Assembly: GCF_001705515.1 (NCBI RefSeq)
Contig: NZ_MDJS01000003.1
Span: 496,001-560,000, forward strand
Source of the DNA: Mucilaginibacter sp. PPCGB 2223
GTDB lineage: Bacteria; Bacteroidota; Bacteroidia; Sphingobacteriales; Sphingobacteriaceae
Direction: 5' to 3'
Length of the DNA stretch: 64,000 nt
Part shown: piece after piece, positions 62,514 through 64,000 of the stretch
Layout of the letters: the number at the start of each line of letters is the position of its first letter
Numbering within the stretch: position 1 is the first letter of the stretch
Translations under genes and position numbers: made by a program
The notes under the pieces: model-generated
What the model was told of the DNA's origin: nothing
What the model saw: the letters and a program-made list of their open reading frames with translations, nothing else
The model's database searches: none

Positions 62514-62915
62514 TTATCGCTGCTTCGGCAGCTTTAAACTATCAACGGGTGCCGATGCTGTATCATTTTTGGCAGTTTGGTTAGTAGTTGGGACAAGTAT
62601 TGTATCTCCCACCAGGTGGTTATTTTCGGCCTGCTGATGGCATGCAGTTAAACCCAAAAACAGCATAGCTGCCGATGCCCATCTGAGCCATGTATTTTGC
62701 CGGGGCAGCACTTCTACCCTGCCGGCCTCAAACAGCCCGCATATCCTGTATTCGTTTTTTGCAAACACTTCCAATATCTGTGCCTCGCTCATGCCGCGAA
62801 AATCGCGCACAACTTTACGGCAGCCGTCACAGTACCAATCGCCGTTACTAGGTTGCAGTTCGTTCAATTGTTTCGGGCATTTAAAGCTGAGTTTGATATT
62901 TTGTAACGTTTCCAT
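62514..62915 (-). CDS. Four-cysteine-domain membrane protein, 133 aa, paralogue of the adjacent TonB-like gene
   Basis: The first 70 residues (LSFKCPKQLNEL, GDWYCDGCRKVVRDFRGMSE, ICGLFEAGRVEV) carry conserved C13, C29, C32 and C59, resembling a zinc-ribbon-like cytoplasmic domain. One hydrophobic segment (about 75-91, AAMLFLGLTAC) could be a membrane helix, followed by about 40 polar residues. The N-terminal 95 residues are clearly homologous to those of the gene at 63030, but the TonB C-terminal domain is missing. It may be a truncated duplicate or a dominant partner. Function unknown. Confidence 0.7.
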   Translation of the reverse strand: METLQNIKLSFKCPKQLNELQPSNGDWYCDGCRKVVRDFRGMSEAQILEVFAKNEYRICGLFEAGRVEVLPRQNTWLRWASAAMLFLGLTACHQQAENNHLVGDTILVPTTNQTAKNDTASAPVDSLKLPKQR

Positions 62916-63029
62916 GGTAGTAGGTTATCTATTCTCGTTAACGAATATGGCTTACTGCTTAATACCATAGTAATTGTAATGTAACCGTTTTTGTGAAGAG
63001 TATTTTTTATAGAGGTAAGTATGCATATG

Positions 63030-63686
63030 TTATTCTAAGCTGAATTTGATCGGTAACGTATACTGCACTCTATAGGGTTTACCATTTTGGATACCTGGCT
63101 TCCATTTCGGCGAATGCTTTAATACCCCGACTACCATACTGTCGATCTTTCTGGTAAGGCCCCGTACTATTTTCACATCAGTTATCGAACCATCAGCTTG
63201 CACCATAAATTGAGCATACACCCTGCCTTGTACATCCTCATTACCTCCCCACTTAATATTCTTAGCTAAAAAATCTTTCCAGGCTTTCTCGCCACCTGGA
63301 AATTCGGGGTTTATTTCGATGGCGCCTACAAACACGTCTTGTGCGGTATCTTTAGGCTGAGCAGCTTTTATCGTATCTCCCTGCCAAGGTTTTTCAAGTT
63401 CGATTTGCTTGCAGGCAGTCAGGCCCAAAAACACCACCGCCGCCGATACCCAGTATCGCCATTTGTTTTGCCGTGGTGAAACCTGGATACGGCCGGCCTC
63501 TAATATGCCGCAGGTTGGGTGGGCGTTCGTGTTAATTACATCGATGATCTGTGTTTCGCTCATGCCCCTGAAATCGTGCACAATTTTCTGGCAGCCGTCG
63601 CAATACCAGTCGCCGTCGCAGGGTCGCAGTTCGTTTAGCTGTTTGGGGCATTTGAAACTAAGTTTGATGTTTTGTAACGGTTCCAT
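63030..63686 (-). CDS. TonB-family energy transducer with four-cysteine N-terminal domain, 218 aa
   Basis: The N-terminal cysteine domain has C13, C29, C32 and C59 plus an extra C23. A membrane segment (about 77-92, VSAAVVFLGLTAC) is followed by a linker. The C-terminal TonB domain spans about 122-218, with FPGGEKAWKDFLAKNIKWG, VQGRVYAQFMVQADGSITDVKIV and VLKHSPKWKPGIQNGKPYRV. Ordinary TonB proteins start with a short cytoplasmic tail before the helix; here a roughly 75-residue domain replaces it. By family it passes inner-membrane energy to outer-membrane receptors such as those in this window, but no ExbB/ExbD genes are near. Confidence 0.82.
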   Translation of the reverse strand: MEPLQNIKLSFKCPKQLNELRPCDGDWYCDGCQKIVHDFRGMSETQIIDVINTNAHPTCGILEAGRIQVSPRQNKWRYWVSAAVVFLGLTACKQIELEKPWQGDTIKAAQPKDTAQDVFVGAIEINPEFPGGEKAWKDFLAKNIKWGGNEDVQGRVYAQFMVQADGSITDVKIVRGLTRKIDSMVVGVLKHSPKWKPGIQNGKPYRVQYTLPIKFSLE

Positions 63687-63830
63687 CGGGTTAAAACATT
63701 TGTTTTTGAGCTAAAAAAACTGTATATTGTAGAGATGCAATTGAGCCGGCGATTCCATAAAATTTTTGAGAACAGGGGATAAAAATGGTCGAAAAATTTC
63801 TTACAATATCCCCCTTGTGGAGGAAGTCGT

Positions 63831-63886
63831 AAGCCTTGAGTCGGGAGCCCTGAGCCAAAAGACTCCCGACCCCAGGCTCAAGGCTT
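63831..63886. terminator. Bulged hairpin built from GAGTCGGGAG words
   Basis: Outer arms AAGCCTTGAG (63831-63840) and CTCAAGGCTT (63877-63886) are perfect complements. Inner arms TCGGGAG (63841-63847) and CTCCCGA (63863-63869) are also perfect. A 7-base bulge lies on the right side. The words are like those flanking the terminator at 30733. Confidence 0.55.
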
Positions 63887-63898
63887 GGAGCTAAAAAT

Positions 63899-64000
63899 GC
63901 GTTAGGGATAGCAACGCCTGCCTGTCGGCAGACAGGGATACCGGCCGTGTGACGGGCTGAGAGCAGGCCGTGGCTAACGCCTTGTGCAGTATGAGTGCCC
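63899..64000. repeat. Dispersed repeat, family B, copy 2 (inverted, cut by window edge)
   Basis: It contains AGGGATAGCAACGCCTGCCT and GTCGGCAGACAGGGATACCG, the reverse complement of the copy at 60598-60640 with two differences. It then shares the TGCAGTATGAG word. The two copies bracket 3.2 kb carrying pruA and the two four-cysteine genes. Confidence 0.78.

Larger units (their letters stand above)
63687..64000. other. Gene-free right end of the window
   Basis: These 314 bases hold no gene. From left to right there are about 140 bases of AT-rich leader, a bulged hairpin (63831-63886) and a family B repeat that runs to the edge. Confidence 0.7.

Noticed and set aside
1..64000. rRNA, tRNA or known riboswitch genes
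   Set aside because: I looked in the intergenic gaps for cloverleaf or known conserved cores and saw none; most gaps are short or filled by the repeats listed.

Overview
The window reads as the chromosome of a Bacteroidota bacterium of the family Sphingobacteriaceae; a Mucilaginibacter- or Pedobacter-like soil or plant-associated organism is my best guess. This rests on the dense SusC/SusD pairs, fasciclin (FAS1) lipoproteins, FecR/ECF-sigma control, STN-containing SusC, a type IX secretion type-B C-terminal domain, Bacteroidota promoters (TTTG and TAnnTTTG) and the large set of glycan-degrading enzymes. No rRNA, tRNA, CRISPR array, integrase or transposase gene was seen.

Layout. (1) 1-12297, minus strand: an operon of a FAS1-repeat lipoprotein, SusC, SusD, two further FAS1 lipoproteins and a second SusC-like receptor that runs off the left edge. 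(2) 12298-12900 is gene-free and holds a 45-bp palindromic terminator. (3) 12901-24195, minus strand: a second polysaccharide utilisation locus with ECF sigma factor, FecR anti-sigma, STN-SusC, SusD, a gutted serine-hydrolase gene and a GH2 beta-galactosidase-like enzyme. A plus-strand ArsR/AHSA1 pair sits between sigma and FecR, with a palindromic operator centred on its own promoter. (4) 24400-28249, minus: an AAC(3)-I-like acetyltransferase, a small membrane protein that looks like a ligand-less remnant of cytochrome oxidase subunit I, and a GH106 rhamnosidase. (5) 28389-35678: small lipoprotein, DUF3175 protein, peptide-type ABC binding lipoprotein, TonB-type outer-membrane barrel, cysteine-synthase-like PLP enzyme, S1/P1 nuclease and a secreted stand-alone plug-like protein. 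(6) 35878-45271, plus: a pectin/rhamnogalacturonan island (GH106-like, GH51, GH28, CE12-type esterase, polysaccharide deacetylase, PL22) without its own SusCD and separated by copies of a hairpin repeat. (7) 45347-64000: mostly housekeeping genes (uvrA, ECF sigma, nth, recA, a T9SS-secreted PKD protein, a membrane-anchored MutS-like ATPase, rlmH, a CDF metal exporter, an acyl-CoA carboxylase beta subunit, carbonic anhydrase, P5C dehydrogenase). It also holds a DUF559 nuclease gene wedged between GGGAGGG repeats and two tandem paralogues with a four-cysteine N-terminal domain, one of which carries a TonB C-terminus.

How the parts fit. The sigma/FecR/STN-SusC set would let the second locus sense and import an oligosaccharide that its GH2 enzyme then trims. 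The pectin island covers homogalacturonan (GH28, PL22), rhamnogalacturonan backbone and acetyl groups (GH106, CE12) and arabinan side chains (GH51). It would have to borrow import receptors from elsewhere.

The non-coding DNA is unusually structured. At least three dispersed repeat families and a recurrent style of degenerate word repeat that folds into long hairpins mark many gene ends. All functions are inferred by reading the sequence; no database search was run.
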